The notes: generated by a model not told the origin, from the letters alone. A DNA stretch of 64,000 nucleotides from Komarekiella atlantica HA4396-MV6 (GCA_019359395.1 JAHHHK010000002.1:1-64000), one strand, 5' to 3'; counted from the stretch's first letter, positions 44,989 through 55,060 are shown. Numbers and translations: made by a program.

Positions 44989-45696
44989 GTGAATAACGTC
45001 CGTACTGTCTCTGATACAAAGCGAACTTTTTACAATCTTCACACCCGTCCGATCAACACTATTTATCGTCGGGTAGTGGAAGAATTGATGGTGGAAATGC
45101 ATCTGCTGTCAGTAAATGTCGATTTTAGCTACAATCCAATTTATGCCTTGGGCGTCGTCACAACTTTTGACCGCTTCATGCAAGGCTATCAACCAGAACG
45201 GGATCAAGAATCAATTTTTAACGCCCTATGTCAGGCTGTAGAACAAGATCCGCAACGCTATCGACAAGATGCGGAAAGATTGCAAGCTATAGGGAAAAGT
45301 TTACCAGTTAAAGATTTAATTGCGTGGCTCAGCCAAACGGCTCACTTGGATCGAGATGCTGACTTGCAAGGACACTTGCAAGCGATCGCTAATAATCCTA
45401 ACTTTAAATACAGCCGCTTGTTTGCGATTGGTTTATTCTCGTTATTGGAAAATTCAGATCCCGAAGTAATCAAAGACGAGAAACAACGTACTGAAGCACT
45501 CAAAGCGATCGCTAATGGCTTAAACTTGTCTGATGACAAACTCAACAAGGATTTGGAGCTATACCGCTCCAACCTTGACAAAATGGCACAGGCATTAATA
45601 GTGATGGCAGATATGATGTCCGCTGAGCGCAAAAAACGTGAGCAGCGCAAACAACAATCGACTACCCCAGTAGCTCCCCCAACTTCTAACGAATAA
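44989..45696 (+). CDS. psb29: Photosystem II biogenesis protein Psb29/Thf1
   Basis: Psb29/Thf1 works in photosystem II biogenesis and thylakoid formation, and with FtsH quality control. The 235-residue product starts at GTG (44989) with MNNVRTVSDTKRTFYNLHT. It has YRRVVEELMVEMHLL near residue 27, the GVVTTFDRFMQGY block near 55 and a basic/Gln-rich coiled-coil C-terminus (ERKKREQRKQQ). Confidence 0.94.
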   Translation: MNNVRTVSDTKRTFYNLHTRPINTIYRRVVEELMVEMHLLSVNVDFSYNPIYALGVVTTFDRFMQGYQPERDQESIFNALCQAVEQDPQRYRQDAERLQAIGKSLPVKDLIAWLSQTAHLDRDADLQGHLQAIANNPNFKYSRLFAIGLFSLLENSDPEVIKDEKQRTEALKAIANGLNLSDDKLNKDLELYRSNLDKMAQALIVMADMMSAERKKREQRKQQSTTPVAPPTSNE

Positions 45697-45773
45697 TTAA
45701 AAGTAGTCAATAGTCGATAGTCAAGAATATTTAACACTCTTGACTTTAGACTATGGACTCTCGATTTTAATGT

Positions 45774-46136
45774 TTATACACCTAATAATCTGTAGATTAG
45801 GCTGTTAATGAGAGTTAGTGCAAATGCCCCAAGCACAGCACTCCAAATACCAAAACGTAAGCGAAAGCCATCTACTAACCAAGCGGCAATACTAAAACAA
45901 ACAACGGCAATGATGAATGTGAAAAAGCCGGACAATAAGTCAAATGTGAGAAAAGTTGGTACTGCAAATACGAGGCGTAAAATCGGTCTAACTACTGCCG
46001 TCACGATACCGAGAATTGCTGCGGAAAAGAAAGCTTTAGCTGGAGTGTCAATTTCAACTCCCAAAGGCAACTTACTAATGATCAACAAGCTGATAGCTGT
46101 TACTACCCAAACAATTAAAAGCGTTACAATATTCAT
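45774..46136 (-). CDS. Four-TM membrane protein of the phage-holin-like family
   Basis: A 120-residue product with four hydrophobic segments: residues 3-20, 30-48, 57-78 and 96-115. The sequence LGVEIDTPAKAFFSAAILGIVTAVVRPIL fits the pfam04020-type family. The biological role in cyanobacteria is unknown. It lies downstream of exbD but is separated by a strong hairpin. Confidence 0.8.
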   Translation of the reverse strand: MNIVTLLIVWVVTAISLLIISKLPLGVEIDTPAKAFFSAAILGIVTAVVRPILRLVFAVPTFLTFDLLSGFFTFIIAVVCFSIAAWLVDGFRLRFGIWSAVLGAFALTLINSLIYRLLGV

Positions 46137-46305
46137 GCCACAATTCCTGAAACGCGAATGGTGATTGGCTAGAAACTACTCGGTCTATCGGTGGAAAAAT
46201 CTTGAAAGTCTCGACCAATTATTTGTAAATTAGCAGAAAATCTTTTGCTAACCAGAATTTATTTTGTATATCTTTAGGATTATAAAAAGCTGAAAGTAGA
46301 GGAAT

Positions 46306-46349
46306 AAGAGGGACAAGGTAGAATTTTCTCTTTATATCTTGTCCCTCTT
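46306..46349 (-). terminator. Hairpin after exbD
   Basis: AAGAGGGACAAG and CTTGTCCCTCTT form a perfect 12-bp stem with a 20-nt loop, 17 nt after the exbD stop. No strong T-run follows on the minus strand, but the stem is strong enough to end transcription or protect the mRNA. Confidence 0.6.
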
Positions 46350-46365
46350 CCTTATCTCTCCGTGC

Positions 46366-47061
46366 TCATCTTTTAGGAGTAGGTTGAGTTTCTTTGGGTG
46401 CTACAGGCGCTTGGGGCGCTGGTGAATTGGGAATAAGGGGAGAGCCAGGATTGATATTTTGCCTGGGTGAAGGTTGTCCAGTTACCGTTGGGAAAGGTAC
46501 TTGATTAGGCGTTAAGGGCAAGTTAGGGTTGAAGTTGCCTTGAGGATTAATGCCTGGAACTGGCACAGTGTTGGGTGCAGGTGCAGCGCCAGGATCGATG
46601 GGGAAAGAGGGGATAGGAGGCTGGTTTAGTAAGTTATTGGGAGACGGAGCGGGAATGATTCCCAAAGAGACGCGATCGCCCCCTACTTGTCGCAGTAAAT
46701 CTAATGTTTCAATGACATCGTTATAAGTTGAAGTTCGGGAAGCATTCAGCACGACAACGCCATTAGGATTCTCTTGGAGATACTGCTTTAATCTCTGTGC
46801 CAATTCTTGTCTTCTTACAGGTTGTTTTTCTATGTAAGTATTGCCGAGGGCATCGATAGTTACAATCTGACTTCCACCCTGCGACGTTACACCAGACACC
46901 GTACTTGTGCTGGCTTTGGGTAAATCAACATTAATTGCTTGTTGTCGGGTAAATTGCAAAGCCGCCAACAAAAAAAACGTCAGGATACAAAAAACTACAT
47001 CAATTAAGGGAATGATTTGAATTTGGGCTTCTTCAATTGGAGTATGTAGATTAACTTTCAT
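46366..47061 (-). CDS. exbD: ExbD/TolR-type biopolymer transport protein with Pro-rich tail
   Basis: ExbD partners ExbB in a proton-driven motor that energises outer-membrane transport. The 231-residue product has a single N-terminal membrane helix with the essential Asp in LIDVVFCILTFFLLAALQF near residue 21, and a periplasmic domain to about residue 136. Then follow about 95 residues rich in Pro and Asn (PNTVPVPGINPQGN), absent from the usual 140-residue ExbD. The tail could span to the outer membrane or bind peptidoglycan. Confidence 0.92.
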   Translation of the reverse strand: MKVNLHTPIEEAQIQIIPLIDVVFCILTFFLLAALQFTRQQAINVDLPKASTSTVSGVTSQGGSQIVTIDALGNTYIEKQPVRRQELAQRLKQYLQENPNGVVVLNASRTSTYNDVIETLDLLRQVGGDRVSLGIIPAPSPNNLLNQPPIPSFPIDPGAAPAPNTVPVPGINPQGNFNPNLPLTPNQVPFPTVTGQPSPRQNINPGSPLIPNSPAPQAPVAPKETQPTPKR

Positions 47062-47118
47062 CTTCTAACTCTAAAGTCTGGTTCGAGGTTGAATTATTAA
47101 CTATTGCTCAGGATTTAA

Positions 47119-47859
47119 TTATTCGGGTAGATTTGGAGGTTCAGGAGGTTCAGAAAATCTATTTTTTCCTTGCTTACGGGGTGGAGTAAAATTTTCTCGT
47201 GGGGATTCTCGCACAATTGCTGATGTACTATTACTAAAGTCAGGTGGAGATTGACGATAGAGCAACTCCATTTCATTTCCTGCTCTGCGAAAAACCTTGA
47301 CTTGGTTGACTACAAAACTTTGAAACAGGCGGTAAAATACCAAACTAATGATGGCAACTATTAGCCCCGTTGCCGTACTAATTAAAGATTCACCAATACC
47401 AGTAGTTACCCCAGCAGTAGATTCAGTTCCCAAATCACCAATCCGAATTGAGCGCAAAGACTGGATCAAACCCAACACTGTACCCAACAATCCTAACAAT
47501 GGGGCAAGGGCAATCACAGCTTCTAAAAGTTTTTCTCCTCGCCGCATACCTGCCAATTCGTCTTCGGCAGAAGACTCCAAAGCTAGTCGAAAGGTTTCTG
47601 CATTGCTTTTTGGTAAACTTAAGGGTGCATATAAAAACCGCCCTACAGGCTGATCTGTTGCTCTCTTCGCAATTTCCCCAGCTACTCCCCAATTATCACG
47701 AGCTGCATCTAGAACGCGATCAACTATTTCCTTTTCTTGAGTTAAAATTCGCAACCAGAACCACAGGCGCTCAAAAATCACACTTAAAGACAGAATTGAC
47801 AAAACCAACAGAGGCCACATCGCTGGCCCGCCCTTATAAAACAAATCTAAAATATCCAC
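47119..47859 (-). CDS. exbB: ExbB/TolQ/MotA-type proton channel protein
   Basis: Inner-membrane proton channel of an ExbB-ExbD complex. The 246-residue product has three membrane segments (residues 14-34, about 115-135, about 150-170), the [16 protein letters not shown] block and [18 protein letters not shown] Pro/Arg-rich cytoplasmic tail ends it. exbD begins 57 bp downstream. No tonB gene is seen in this window. Confidence 0.93.
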   Translation of the reverse strand: MDILDLFYKGGPAMWPLLVLSILSLSVIFERLWFWLRILTQEKEIVDRVLDAARDNWGVAGEIAKRATDQPVGRFLYAPLSLPKSNAETFRLALESSAEDELAGMRRGEKLLEAVIALAPLLGLLGTVLGLIQSLRSIRIGDLGTESTAGVTTGIGESLISTATGLIVAIISLVFYRLFQSFVVNQVKVFRRAGNEMELLYRQSPPDFSNSTSAIVRESPRENFTPPRKQGKNRFSEPPEPPNLPE

Positions 47860-48112
47860 TGTTTAAGTCTCCTCCCTCCATGATTAGAACAAATGTGCAA
47901 AGGCATTTTAATTCTAGAGATTAATGCAAAATGAGGGACTTCCAAAAAATAAATTTCCTGAAAAATTCAAAATATCATGTGAACTGTGTGTTGATGCTTA
48001 GCAAAATAGACGCCAGAATCCCAAGAACCGAAAGTTAGTTTAGCTGTGTAAGTGTAAAAAAACCTTAACTAAAACGCTGTAAGTCCACTAGTGCAACCGT
48101 TGTAAATTCCAC
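47860..48112. other. Gap between exbB and the histidine kinase
   Basis: A mildly AT-rich gap holding the exbB promoter and the end of the kinase gene. No distinct feature was recognised. Confidence 0.35.
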
Positions 48113-50344
48113 TTAAACTGCTGTGCCAACCTGTTGTCGAATAGGTACTTGAATTATAAACTCGGTTCCTTGACCTACGGTAGAAAAACACTCCAACTTG
48201 CCACCATGTTTTTCAGTGATAATTTGATAGCTAATTGCCATACCCATGCCTGTTCCCTTGCCCACGGGTTTAGTGGTAAAGAAGGGGTTGAAGATGAGAT
48301 TTTTAACATGTTCTGGCATTCCCAGTGCGTTATCAGCGATCGCAATTTCCACCCACTGCGGATCACTCGTTGAGGTACGGATGGTAATCTGGCTAGGATT
48401 TTCCTCTATCTCCTGATAGTTGCGCTTGGTGTTTACCTCGTCTAAAGCATCGATCGCATTTACCAAAATATTCATTAAGACTTGATTGAGTTGTCCAGGA
48501 TAGCATTCTACTTGGGGCAAGTTGCCATAGTCACGAATCACTTCAATTGCTGGATATTCTGGTTTGTCTTTCAGACGATGTTGCAAAATCAATAGCGTAC
48601 TTTCGATTCCCTCATGAATGTCAACTGCTTTGAATTCCGCCTCATCTATACGGGAAAAGTTCCGCAGTGATAGCACAATGTTACGAATTCGGTCAGTCCC
48701 CATTTTCATGGAAGATAGCATCTTCTGTAAATCCTCAATTAAGAATTCCAGATCGATTTCGTTAGCTAGTGCTTGCACCTCTGGATCGCTGCTGGGATGG
48801 CGTTCTTGGTAAAGCTGGATCATTCGTAGCAAATCGTGAGTGTATTCGTTTAGATGAGTAATATTGCCGTGGATAAAGTTGACTGGATTGTTAATTTCAT
48901 GTGCCACACCTGCTACTAGTTGACCTAAACTAGACATTTTTTCACTTTGAACCACTTGTGCTTGAGTGCGCTGCAATTCACTCAAGGCGGTTTTGAGTTC
49001 TGCTGTGCGTTCTTCTACCCTATCTTCTAACTCTGCCTTACTGTTTTCTAAAGCGGTAAAGAATTCGCGTAACTGCCCTGCCATATGATTAAAAGAGTGG
49101 GCAAGTATATTTAGTTCCTGGATATTTCTGATATCTACAGTCTGGTCTAAATTACCAGATGCCATTGCCTTACTTGCTCGGTTCATTTGTAGAATCGGCT
49201 GTGTAATCCAGTGGGAAGTTAAATAGCCCATGAAAGTTGCCACAGTCAATGCTCCTAAACAAAGCCAAATAGTAGTGCGATTGTTGGCATTGATTTGTGC
49301 CATAAAATCGTGTTCCGGCACACTAACCACTACTAGCCAATCCAGTCCATATTGATCACGCCAGGGGGTAACATTGACAAAATTCTGTTCTCCTTGCCAA
49401 TTGAGTTGCAGCTTTTTGGGTTCGGTAATGGAGTCGAACCCCTTAAATTTTTGCTGGAGTTGTTGGGCGATACCTTGAACTACAGAATCGGTGCTGTCCG
49501 TGGCTTGCAACCGCTGAATATCGTTTTTAACTAAAGTAAAAGGCTGCTGAGTACTAGAGTTCGCAATCAGTTTACCATTGCGCTCCAAAATGAAAACTTG
49601 ACCAGTGCGGCTGACATCTAAACTTCGTAAAAATTCACTCAATTTCAGCAGATGAATATCAGCAGCAACCATCCCCAACAATTGGTTCTGGGCATTATAA
49701 ATTGGGCGACCTGCCGAGGCAGCGATGTATGGATACGTATGATTGATAGTAATAATCCGTGACCAGATAGGTCTACCCGCTTTTACGGGTTCAGTATACC
49801 AAGCTTCGTTAAAGTTGTTCCAATCACCATGATCATTGACATGAGTGCGATCGCCTTGATTATCTGTGCCATAGTTGTACCAGTTCTTCGGTGGCTTGGA
49901 ACCCCAATCATCAATTGTGACGTTTTTGCCATCGTATCGTCCGGCTCCGGCTCCTTCACCTGTAGTCAATCCAAAGCCGATGTAAGTCAGGTCATAAGCC
50001 TGCATTTGTTTCCAGAAATACTTGCTGACAGTTTTGCGATGCCTACGGCCGGCTGCGCCTACGCGCACATTTAATAATCCCATCTGAATGGCATCAGCAT
50101 TAATCTGGTTTACCTTGTGGGGAATAGATAAATAGGAGTTTAAATGTTGGTCAACCATATTGCTGGTTCGAGCCATCAACTTGTCTGCCAATTCGTTTAC
50201 AGCTTTCTGTCCGTTCTTAAATGATAAGTAACCGACCAAACCCACAGCACCAAAGATTTGCAAGACAAATGGAACGATGAGAACCATTTGTAGTGGGAAA
50301 GTCTTAAATATACCTAAGTAACGCCTCTTCATCGGTAAGCTCAT
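48113..50344 (-). CDS. Sensor histidine kinase with Cache and HAMP domains
   Basis: A membrane receptor kinase for a small extracellular ligand. The 743-residue product has one membrane segment at residues 20-42, a periplasmic double Cache domain (about 50-340), a second membrane segment near 360, HAMP (TQPILQMNRASKAM), a coiled coil, a HisKA H-box with His482 in VAHEINNPVN and an ATPase domain (NILVNAIDAL, GKGTGMGM). Residues about 93-104 (RVGAAGRRHRK) are encoded by a REP-like palindrome and appear to be an in-frame insertion. No response regulator is adjacent. Confidence 0.92.
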   Translation of the reverse strand: MSLPMKRRYLGIFKTFPLQMVLIVPFVLQIFGAVGLVGYLSFKNGQKAVNELADKLMARTSNMVDQHLNSYLSIPHKVNQINADAIQMGLLNVRVGAAGRRHRKTVSKYFWKQMQAYDLTYIGFGLTTGEGAGAGRYDGKNVTIDDWGSKPPKNWYNYGTDNQGDRTHVNDHGDWNNFNEAWYTEPVKAGRPIWSRIITINHTYPYIAASAGRPIYNAQNQLLGMVAADIHLLKLSEFLRSLDVSRTGQVFILERNGKLIANSSTQQPFTLVKNDIQRLQATDSTDSVVQGIAQQLQQKFKGFDSITEPKKLQLNWQGEQNFVNVTPWRDQYGLDWLVVVSVPEHDFMAQINANNRTTIWLCLGALTVATFMGYLTSHWITQPILQMNRASKAMASGNLDQTVDIRNIQELNILAHSFNHMAGQLREFFTALENSKAELEDRVEERTAELKTALSELQRTQAQVVQSEKMSSLGQLVAGVAHEINNPVNFIHGNITHLNEYTHDLLRMIQLYQERHPSSDPEVQALANEIDLEFLIEDLQKMLSSMKMGTDRIRNIVLSLRNFSRIDEAEFKAVDIHEGIESTLLILQHRLKDKPEYPAIEVIRDYGNLPQVECYPGQLNQVLMNILVNAIDALDEVNTKRNYQEIEENPSQITIRTSTSDPQWVEIAIADNALGMPEHVKNLIFNPFFTTKPVGKGTGMGMAISYQIITEKHGGKLECFSTVGQGTEFIIQVPIRQQVGTAV
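50033..50068 (-). repeat. REP-like unit inside the histidine kinase gene
   Basis: A GATGCCTACGGCCGGCTGCGCCTACGCGC-like palindrome, closely resembling the intergenic unit at 9868-9910, encodes about twelve residues of the Cache domain. It is in frame, so the kinase stays intact. Confidence 0.75.
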
Positions 50345-50627
50345 TTTTTATCTTGCATCAGTGCTTTGCCTTTCTAAAAGCAGGTAACTTTACACTAGAA
50401 AGACAAAACTTTATATGCCTAGGATTCCCGGAGAACATAAATAATCAACATCCATGCTAGATATCTGCTGGATAATTTATTTGTTCTCAAGGAATTACTA
50501 GACTTATAAGCAGAATTGCAAGGTAAGTATTTGGTGGTAGCGTCTTCCAGACAAATTGGGGCGGTTATTGCTACCAGAAATTCTTAGCATAATTTGTCAA
50601 AATAAAAAATAACTGGAGGTTAAAAAC
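50345..50627. promoter_or_regulatory. Divergent promoter region, kinase and YkvA gene
   Basis: Short AT-rich divergent gap. The plus-strand gene has TGGAGG (50614) just before its start. No operator was identified. Confidence 0.4.
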
Positions 50628-50942
50628 ATGAATTTCTCAATCCAATCACTTTACACTTGGTATCGCAATTCGCTTCGTAACCCAAAATACCGTTGGTGGA
50701 TAATTTTAGGAACGCTAGTTTATTTGGTCAGCCCGTTTGATATTGTCCCAGACTTTTTTCCCGTTGTCGGACAGATTGATGATGTTTTCCTTTTAACCCT
50801 GCTAGTTGGTGAAGTATCTGGACTAGTAATTGAAGGCTGGAAAGCGCGTAAGGGTGAGGTAGACGCCAATGCCCCCAATACTCCAGATGGTTCTACCTCC
50901 AGTGCAAGCACCATTGATGTTGATGCTGTTTCGGTTAAGTAG
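50628..50942 (+). CDS. YkvA family protein (DUF1232)
   Basis: Small membrane-associated family of unknown role. The 104-residue product has the DUF1232 core RWWIILGTLVYLVSPFDIVPDFFPVVGQIDD at residues 22-54 and an acidic/Ser-rich tail. GGAGG lies before the ATG. A terminator follows directly. Confidence 0.9.
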   Translation: MNFSIQSLYTWYRNSLRNPKYRWWIILGTLVYLVSPFDIVPDFFPVVGQIDDVFLLTLLVGEVSGLVIEGWKARKGEVDANAPNTPDGSTSSASTIDVDAVSVK

Positions 50943-50967
50943 TTTTTTTAATTAAATAGAGTCTAAT

Positions 50968-51006
50968 AAACCTCCTACTTTTGGTGTATGAAGTAGGGGG
51001 TTTTTT
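50968..51006 (+). terminator. Intrinsic terminator of the YkvA gene
   Basis: AAACCTCCTACTT and AAGTAGGGGGTTT form a stem of about 12 pairs with a 10-nt loop, followed by a T-run to 51006. It is about 26 nt after the stop codon. Confidence 0.88.
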
Positions 51007-51048
51007 AAACGCAGAGGGACACGGAGGGAAACGCAAAGGTTCGCAGAG

Positions 51049-51426
51049 TTAGAGGTTGTTGGCTACGCGTTTTATGCCTTCTTTGAGGTGGAGGACGTTA
51101 AAGTTGATGAGAAGACCTAGTTTGCAGTTTGCTAGTTTGAGATAGGTTAGGAGTTGAACGGCGTGAATCGGTTTTAATGATTCTACAGATTTAATCTCTA
51201 CAATTACTTTGTTTTCAACTATCAAATCTAATCGATAAACGCATTCCAATTGCATATCTTTATAAACTAATGGCAAAGGCATTTGCTTACTCACACTCAA
51301 TCCTGCTTTCTTTAACTCGTAATCTAAACACGCCTCATAAGCTGACTCCAACAAACCCGGCCCCAAAGCCGTATGCACCCTCATCCCACAACCAATAATC
51401 ACTCCACTCAACTCATTCTCTCTCAT
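51049..51426 (-). CDS. GxxExxY family protein
   Basis: A short PD-(D/E)XK-fold-like family of unknown function, often in mobile or repeat-rich DNA. The 125-residue product from MRENELSGVIIG has GPGLLESAYEACLDYELKKAGL with the name-giving GxxExxY, VYRLDLIVENKVIVEIKSV with the nuclease-type Asp/Glu-x-Lys and LGLLINFNV. The start ATG 51426 lies next to a REP-like palindrome (51451-51510), from which a longer frame arises by chance. Confidence 0.9.
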   Translation of the reverse strand: MRENELSGVIIGCGMRVHTALGPGLLESAYEACLDYELKKAGLSVSKQMPLPLVYKDMQLECVYRLDLIVENKVIVEIKSVESLKPIHAVQLLTYLKLANCKLGLLINFNVLHLKEGIKRVANNL

Positions 51427-51450
51427 CCTCCGCGCTCCTTTGCGCTTACC

Positions 51451-51510
51451 TCCCTTCGGGTTCACCAGTCGCCTGCGGAGGGAAACCCTCCCGCAGCGCT
51501 GGTTCACTGC
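51451..51510. repeat. REP-like palindrome
   Basis: GCGGAGGG, AAA, CCCTCCCGC hairpin within GGTTCACCAG...CTGGTTCAC flanks, between the GxxExxY and GH15 genes. It has the GC-rich palindromic style of the other REP units. Confidence 0.8.
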
Positions 51511-51522
51511 GTTCCTCTGCGT

Positions 51523-54500
51523 TTAAAACTCCCTCACAAACTCACTCAAGAACCTGAATGCTTTGAGGATATAACTAGCGCAATCCCTAGGAGAAGTATT
51601 GTAAAATGATCGCCACGCACTAGCTTTGTCTTCATCATAGCGATCGCCTTTTTCAGGATGGCGTTCTAACCATGCTAATCGCACTGCATGACCAATTAAC
51701 ACATCCAACACTATATATTCTTCGATTTGTAGGTTTGGGTTGTTGGCTGCGATCGCAGCTAATTCTATTAATGCTTCAATATTAACTTGTCGGTATTCTG
51801 GAGCCTCAATTTTATTTAATAGATGCTCAACTAACAAAGCAAAATTCCTTTCCCCTGCTGTCATTTCTGATAGCATTAACTCACTATCTAAACGATTGCG
51901 GCGCTCTAATTTATCCCCAATTACTAAGCCTTTGCAATGTTGCATCAATAGCCAAATCTGCTTGAAAAATTCTTTTGGTACACGGCCTGTCGCACCTTCT
52001 GCTTGGCGAAACCGCCGCCAACCGCCAGGGGGAACTTGTATTTCTTCTGTGATTGCTGGTAGCACTACCCAAGCAATATCACTTTCTTTTTGCTTGACGT
52101 GCAGAGATTCCATCTGGCGAAGCAAGTTACTCATGCCACTATACCCAGTTAGTACCTGATACAAGCGCGTTTTCACCTCAAATGGCGAAAGTTGCATTAA
52201 ATGATCGTATGCTTCATCTTGAGTAACCTGTAATTCCTGCGCCAGTTCGCTGGTGATTAACAGAATTAGATAACCGACTCTTAACGTTAGCAGTCCTCGA
52301 AATAGTTCGGTTTCTGAACGGATGAGGATGCCAAGATAGATTAAGATCTCTTGTGTGAGGACGCGATCGCGGATATCTTCACGGCAAAAGTGATTAATTT
52401 TCTCGGCAATTTCATGGTGAGACATGGGTACGGTAATCAGCGACGCTTCACTATAAGCTTTGCCCACAGCAATTTGCTTACCTTGCACCAAAATACTCGT
52501 CACTGCATCTGATAAGCCGATATCAACCATCCGTCGCAACCCAGCAGCACGGCGTACCACTGCCCACATACCTAAATCTCCAGCTTTGGTGTAAACTTCA
52601 TCAAGTAAATCAGCTACGCTGACAGGATATCCTGGGCCGCCATATCCCGTATCAAATTTCAATCCCTGCAATCGCGTCAAAGTCTGCAATAACTCAATTT
52701 GCTCATAGATATTTTCTGATGAGCGTAAATAAGAAAGTAATAACCCCAAGTTAGTTTCACACTCCATTTGAAACTCTTGAGTATGTCCTAAGCGCCAATT
52801 TTTGCCAGGATGATAAGGTAAGTAATAGCAACGTGGCCCAGCATTTTTAACTGGCGACAAGGATAATTTAGCATCTTGAAGAAAATCAATCCTCTGAATT
52901 CCAGCTGTTAGCATTAGCTGATTTAGTCGTCCCAATTTTACCCGTACACCATTACAAATACCGTCTTTTAGTTCTTGCATCAGTTCTAGTAATGCCTCGG
53001 AACCTATTTCTAACATTGTCTGTGTCAACATTAAAGTTAGAGTAGGACGCCCTAAATCACTCCAATATTTTTGAATATAGGCAAGCTCACTTCTGATTTG
53101 ATCTAGCAGAAAATGGTAATCGAGGGTTAAATAAAACTGTTGGGAGTCTAAAAATGAGGGCAAGAATACAATTGTCTGACTCTGAATGCGAAAAATTCTA
53201 GATGTCGTCAAACTTCGCAGCCGCCGCACTGGACGCCCAGTTAAACCGAGTTTGTTGTTGTGTCCAATTTGAGTATAAATATCTGAAAGTTCCCCAGCTT
53301 TTCTTACCTGAATCGGTTCTAATTGAGATGGTGTTTGTGTCTCAATGCCGTGGACTTCTAATTTAGCTTGTAAATCTTCATCTTCTGCTAACAACGCAAT
53401 TTGTACCAATGCTTCGCGTTGTTTTCCTACACATAAATGTCTTCCCAAAGGATCGATATCGCCAACTGCTAGTAAATCTTCACTTAACATTTGACTGAGA
53501 AGATATAAACTTTGCGCCCACACTAAGGGAATATTTTCATTAGGTAAACGTGGTTGAGTTTGGGGTGATAACTTTTCGGCTTCTATTTTTTCGGCTGGAA
53601 CATAATAAAGTTCTGGCAATAAACGCAAACCATTTTGTTCAATGAGTAATGATTCTAAACGCTCTTGGTAGTTTTTAACTTGCTCTGGATTGCCACGAAA
53701 TAACCCATCTAGAATTAAATAAGTGAAAAATAAAGGCCATTCGCATTCAATATGCTCAAATTGCTTGAGTTCCCACGGTTCATAGTGCAAGCGGTGGTTG
53801 TCTTCTAATACGGTTTGGTGTCCATCGCGCAGGAAGCGTTTGCAGCCGTATTTACCTGCAAGTTTAGTGATAATCTCGTTAAAGGTGCGATCGCATAATT
53901 GCAAATCCTCAACCGCAAAAGCAGGAAAACTAATAATACTCAACAGTGCTGCGTCAATTTCTTTAGAACCAGATTCTCTTGGTAATAAAGATTCTAAGGT
54001 AATCCGAGCACGGGCAATTTCATCTGGTAGCACATGAATTACTGATGTTTGACTACCATGCACTCCAAATAAATTCAGCCCGTTGATGGCTTCCAATGCT
54101 GCTTTTGCCATACCCACGGAACTGGTGTTTAATTCGGCATTCCCACGATTAATTTTATTCCCACGTTCCCAAATGCCATAATCTGGTGTGCGATAAGCTC
54201 GTCCAATGTAGTAAACCAAGTTTTGGACGAAATTTACTTCATCAATCGTATAGATTATTTGCAATCCCGTAGCGGTCATTTGCGCCAACATTAGTAAAAA
54301 TATAGATGTGGCATCAAGTTGCAAATGTCCCCATTCGTCATCACCAACAACAATGTCGCCAGTTGCAGTGTTGTATTTTGCGTGCAGACCATCCAGTAGC
54401 GACTGAGTGTGTTTAAATGTCTCCACTTTATGAGCCTGTCGCATCATCGCGAAAAGCAACCCGCGCATTAGCTTAATGACACTGTGTTCTAATTCATACC

Positions 54501-54729
54501 TATGTCCTTCATGGTCGTCAACCTTGCGGTATGCAAGCGCTAAACCCCAAACTCCCAAAATGCTGTAAACGTTGTCTCGCACCCAGGCATCAGTATAATC
54601 ACCGTGGGCAGTAATAGCTGTGCTTGCAGGTAATAAACCAGTAATCGGATTTTGACGAGCAAGGATAATAGTTTGAATTTGCTGGTAGTAATACTCCAGG
54701 CGAGCTAGCAATTTGGTGGATGTTTTCAT
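51523..54729 (-). CDS. GH15-type phosphorylase-kinase-alpha-like glycoside hydrolase family protein
   Basis: A large cytoplasmic protein of the GH15/phosphorylase kinase regulatory subunit family. Its substrate in cyanobacteria is uncertain but may be a glucan. The 1068-residue product shows ITAHGDYTDAWVRDNVYSILGVWGLALAY at residues 37-66, GDDEWGHLQLDATSIFLLML near 129 and the WERGNKINRGNAELNTSSVGMAKAAL block near 187. A long helical C-terminal region follows. No signal peptide. Confidence 0.88.
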   Translation of the reverse strand: MKTSTKLLARLEYYYQQIQTIILARQNPITGLLPASTAITAHGDYTDAWVRDNVYSILGVWGLALAYRKVDDHEGHRYELEHSVIKLMRGLLFAMMRQAHKVETFKHTQSLLDGLHAKYNTATGDIVVGDDEWGHLQLDATSIFLLMLAQMTATGLQIIYTIDEVNFVQNLVYYIGRAYRTPDYGIWERGNKINRGNAELNTSSVGMAKAALEAINGLNLFGVHGSQTSVIHVLPDEIARARITLESLLPRESGSKEIDAALLSIISFPAFAVEDLQLCDRTFNEIITKLAGKYGCKRFLRDGHQTVLEDNHRLHYEPWELKQFEHIECEWPLFFTYLILDGLFRGNPEQVKNYQERLESLLIEQNGLRLLPELYYVPAEKIEAEKLSPQTQPRLPNENIPLVWAQSLYLLSQMLSEDLLAVGDIDPLGRHLCVGKQREALVQIALLAEDEDLQAKLEVHGIETQTPSQLEPIQVRKAGELSDIYTQIGHNNKLGLTGRPVRRLRSLTTSRIFRIQSQTIVFLPSFLDSQQFYLTLDYHFLLDQIRSELAYIQKYWSDLGRPTLTLMLTQTMLEIGSEALLELMQELKDGICNGVRVKLGRLNQLMLTAGIQRIDFLQDAKLSLSPVKNAGPRCYYLPYHPGKNWRLGHTQEFQMECETNLGLLLSYLRSSENIYEQIELLQTLTRLQGLKFDTGYGGPGYPVSVADLLDEVYTKAGDLGMWAVVRRAAGLRRMVDIGLSDAVTSILVQGKQIAVGKAYSEASLITVPMSHHEIAEKINHFCREDIRDRVLTQEILIYLGILIRSETELFRGLLTLRVGYLILLITSELAQELQVTQDEAYDHLMQLSPFEVKTRLYQVLTGYSGMSNLLRQMESLHVKQKESDIAWVVLPAITEEIQVPPGGWRRFRQAEGATGRVPKEFFKQIWLLMQHCKGLVIGDKLERRNRLDSELMLSEMTAGERNFALLVEHLLNKIEAPEYRQVNIEALIELAAIAANNPNLQIEEYIVLDVLIGHAVRLAWLERHPEKGDRYDEDKASAWRSFYNTSPRDCASYILKAFRFLSEFVREF

Positions 54730-55060
54730 GGTTTAGTTCAGAGCAACTTACGGAATTCGACCCTGTGGCTGTGAAGTAATGAGATGCACACAGATGAGGG
54801 TGGTGTGAGTTTCTTATTATCTCGCGTTAGTAAGCGTCTGGGTGCTGAATTTCAGTGAACCATAACTAAAATCTAATATTTTTTCAAATTTTCATCACCA
54901 CGGATGCAAATTTATACTTATTTTAAATAGTTGTTGATAATTTTAAATAAGGATAAATAACCATTTAAGAGAGACAAGATTAACCAAAAATACGCGTTGA
55001 ATAAATTAGAAATATCAAATTTTTTTCACACAAATAAGTCAGTAGAAAAGGAGATAAATT
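54730..55060. other. AT-rich non-coding gap
   Basis: Upstream region of the GH15 gene and of the short gene at 55061. No coding frame or RNA was identified. Confidence 0.4.

Noticed and set aside
51427-51507. 27-residue N-terminal extension of the GxxExxY protein
   Set aside because: The extension is coded by a REP-like palindrome; the family start matches MRENELSG.
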